From: a virus
Virus record (IMG/VR): IMGVR_UViG_3300021961_000144
Coordinates: 1-50,142 of that record
DNA: 50,142 nucleotides
Reading direction: 5' to 3' (one strand)
Part shown: one piece after another, positions 49,758-50,142 of the stretch
How the letters are laid out: every line of letters begins with the position of its first letter
Position numbering within the stretch: the first letter of the stretch is position 1
Translations under genes and position numbers: made by a program
Notes under the pieces: model-generated
The model's input: the letters and a program-made list of their open reading frames with translations, nothing else
What the model was told of the DNA's origin: nothing
The model's database searches: none

Positions 49758-50142
49758 ATGAAAATTAGCTACGCTATAACCGTTTGTAATGAACTAAAAG
49801 AGGTTACTTCATTAATTAACTTTTTACTCGTGCGTGTAGATAGCGAGGATCAAATTGTTATTCAATATGATTCTGAATCTGCTACAAAAGAAGTAATTGA
49901 TTATCTTAATGTAATAAATGATATTCAAAAACAAATTAAGGTAATATCATTTCCTCTAAATAAAGATTTTGCATCATTTAAAAATAATTTGAAATCACAT
50001 TGTGAGGGAGATTATATTTTTCAAATTGATGCAGATGAAGAGCCATCTGAAATACTATTGGAAAGATTAAAACAAATATTAACTATGAATGAAGTTGATA
50101 TTATTTTTGTTCCGAGAGTAAATACTGTTGAAGGATTAACCG
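49758..50142 (+). CDS. Glycosyltransferase family 2, 3' end cut by window edge
   Basis: The ATG at 49758 directly follows the epimerase stop. The visible 128 residues begin ISYAITVCNELKEVTSLINFLL and contain QIDADEEP, the D-x-D-like metal motif of GT2, with GDYIF before it and a FVPRVN strand after it. The gene runs off the window. It extends the sugar-modification block. Confidence 0.8.
   Translation, partial: MKISYAITVCNELKEVTSLINFLLVRVDSEDQIVIQYDSESATKEVIDYLNVINDIQKQIKVISFPLNKDFASFKNNLKSHCEGDYIFQIDADEEPSEILLERLKQILTMNEVDIIFVPRVNTVEGLT

Noticed and set aside
1-50142. tRNA genes, insertion sequences, attachment sites or integrase
   Set aside because: None recognised; there is no transposase, integrase or long direct repeat, and gene gaps are too short for tRNA clusters.

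Overview
This window reads as part of the genome of a large T4-like contractile-tailed phage (Caudoviricetes, myovirus) that infects a Bacteroidota host, probably a flavobacterium-like bacterium. The phage assignment rests on recognisable T4 core proteins: sheath, tube, gp26-like hub protein, tape measure, LysM baseplate protein, hub, gp32, UvsX, flap nuclease, DnaB-type helicase, class I ribonucleotide reductase, family B polymerase, clamp and clamp loader. The host assignment rests on promoters of the form TTGG-N19-TATATTTG, which resemble the -33/-7 promoter of the Bacteroidota primary sigma factor, on A-rich leaders with few Shine-Dalgarno sites, and on a low GC content. Every supported gene is on the + strand and genes are tightly packed, with many 1-8 base stop/start overlaps.

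Layout. 1-11.3 kb is the virion tail module: sheath (cut by the left edge), tube, two small unknown proteins, gp26-like protein with an overlapping gp51-like frame, tape measure, tube-cap/baseplate protein, LysM protein and hub. 11.4-14.6 kb holds accessory genes: two Fe(II)/2-oxoglutarate-type oxygenases flanking a small divergent family A DNA polymerase-like protein, then a conserved phage protein. 14.6-19.6 kb is one 1657-residue multidomain protein with a ParB-like domain, a possible TraB/Tiki-like domain and repeated modules; it may be a polyvalent protein delivered with the DNA. 19.6-21.1 kb has small early-type genes. 21.2-36.5 kb is the replication, recombination and nucleotide module (gp32, uvsX, flap nuclease, helicase, two methyltransferases, nrdB, nrdA, thioredoxin, polymerase, clamp, clamp loader), with two SGNH-like genes inserted. 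36.5-44.9 kb is an accessory and repair block: membrane protein, asparagine synthetase, GNAT, two tandem paralogous SPPY methyltransferases, a third SGNH-like protein, zinc ribbon, MTA/SAH nucleosidase, gp62-like clamp-loader subunit, Cas4/RecB-like nuclease, membrane protein and ribbon-helix-helix protein. 44.9-50.1 kb is a sugar block: two GT4-type glycosyltransferases, MazG, two unknowns, an NAD-dependent epimerase and a GT2 glycosyltransferase cut by the right edge.

How it fits together. Seven well-aligned promoters, each exactly 31 bases from TTGG to the end of the TATATTTG-type box, precede an unknown gene at 2056, the pol A-like gene, DUF1599, gp32, helicase, polymerase and clamp. This suggests a host-sigma-read early/middle regulon. 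Late (structural) promoters were not identified with confidence. The most unusual items are the second, family A-like polymerase beside the family B enzyme; the 1657-residue protein; the inverted repeat that exactly frames the gp32 promoter elements; four methyltransferases with a SAH nucleosidase; three SGNH-like proteins; and a ribonucleotide reductase small subunit with Glu as its first metal ligand. No tRNA, CRISPR array, insertion sequence or origin was recognised.
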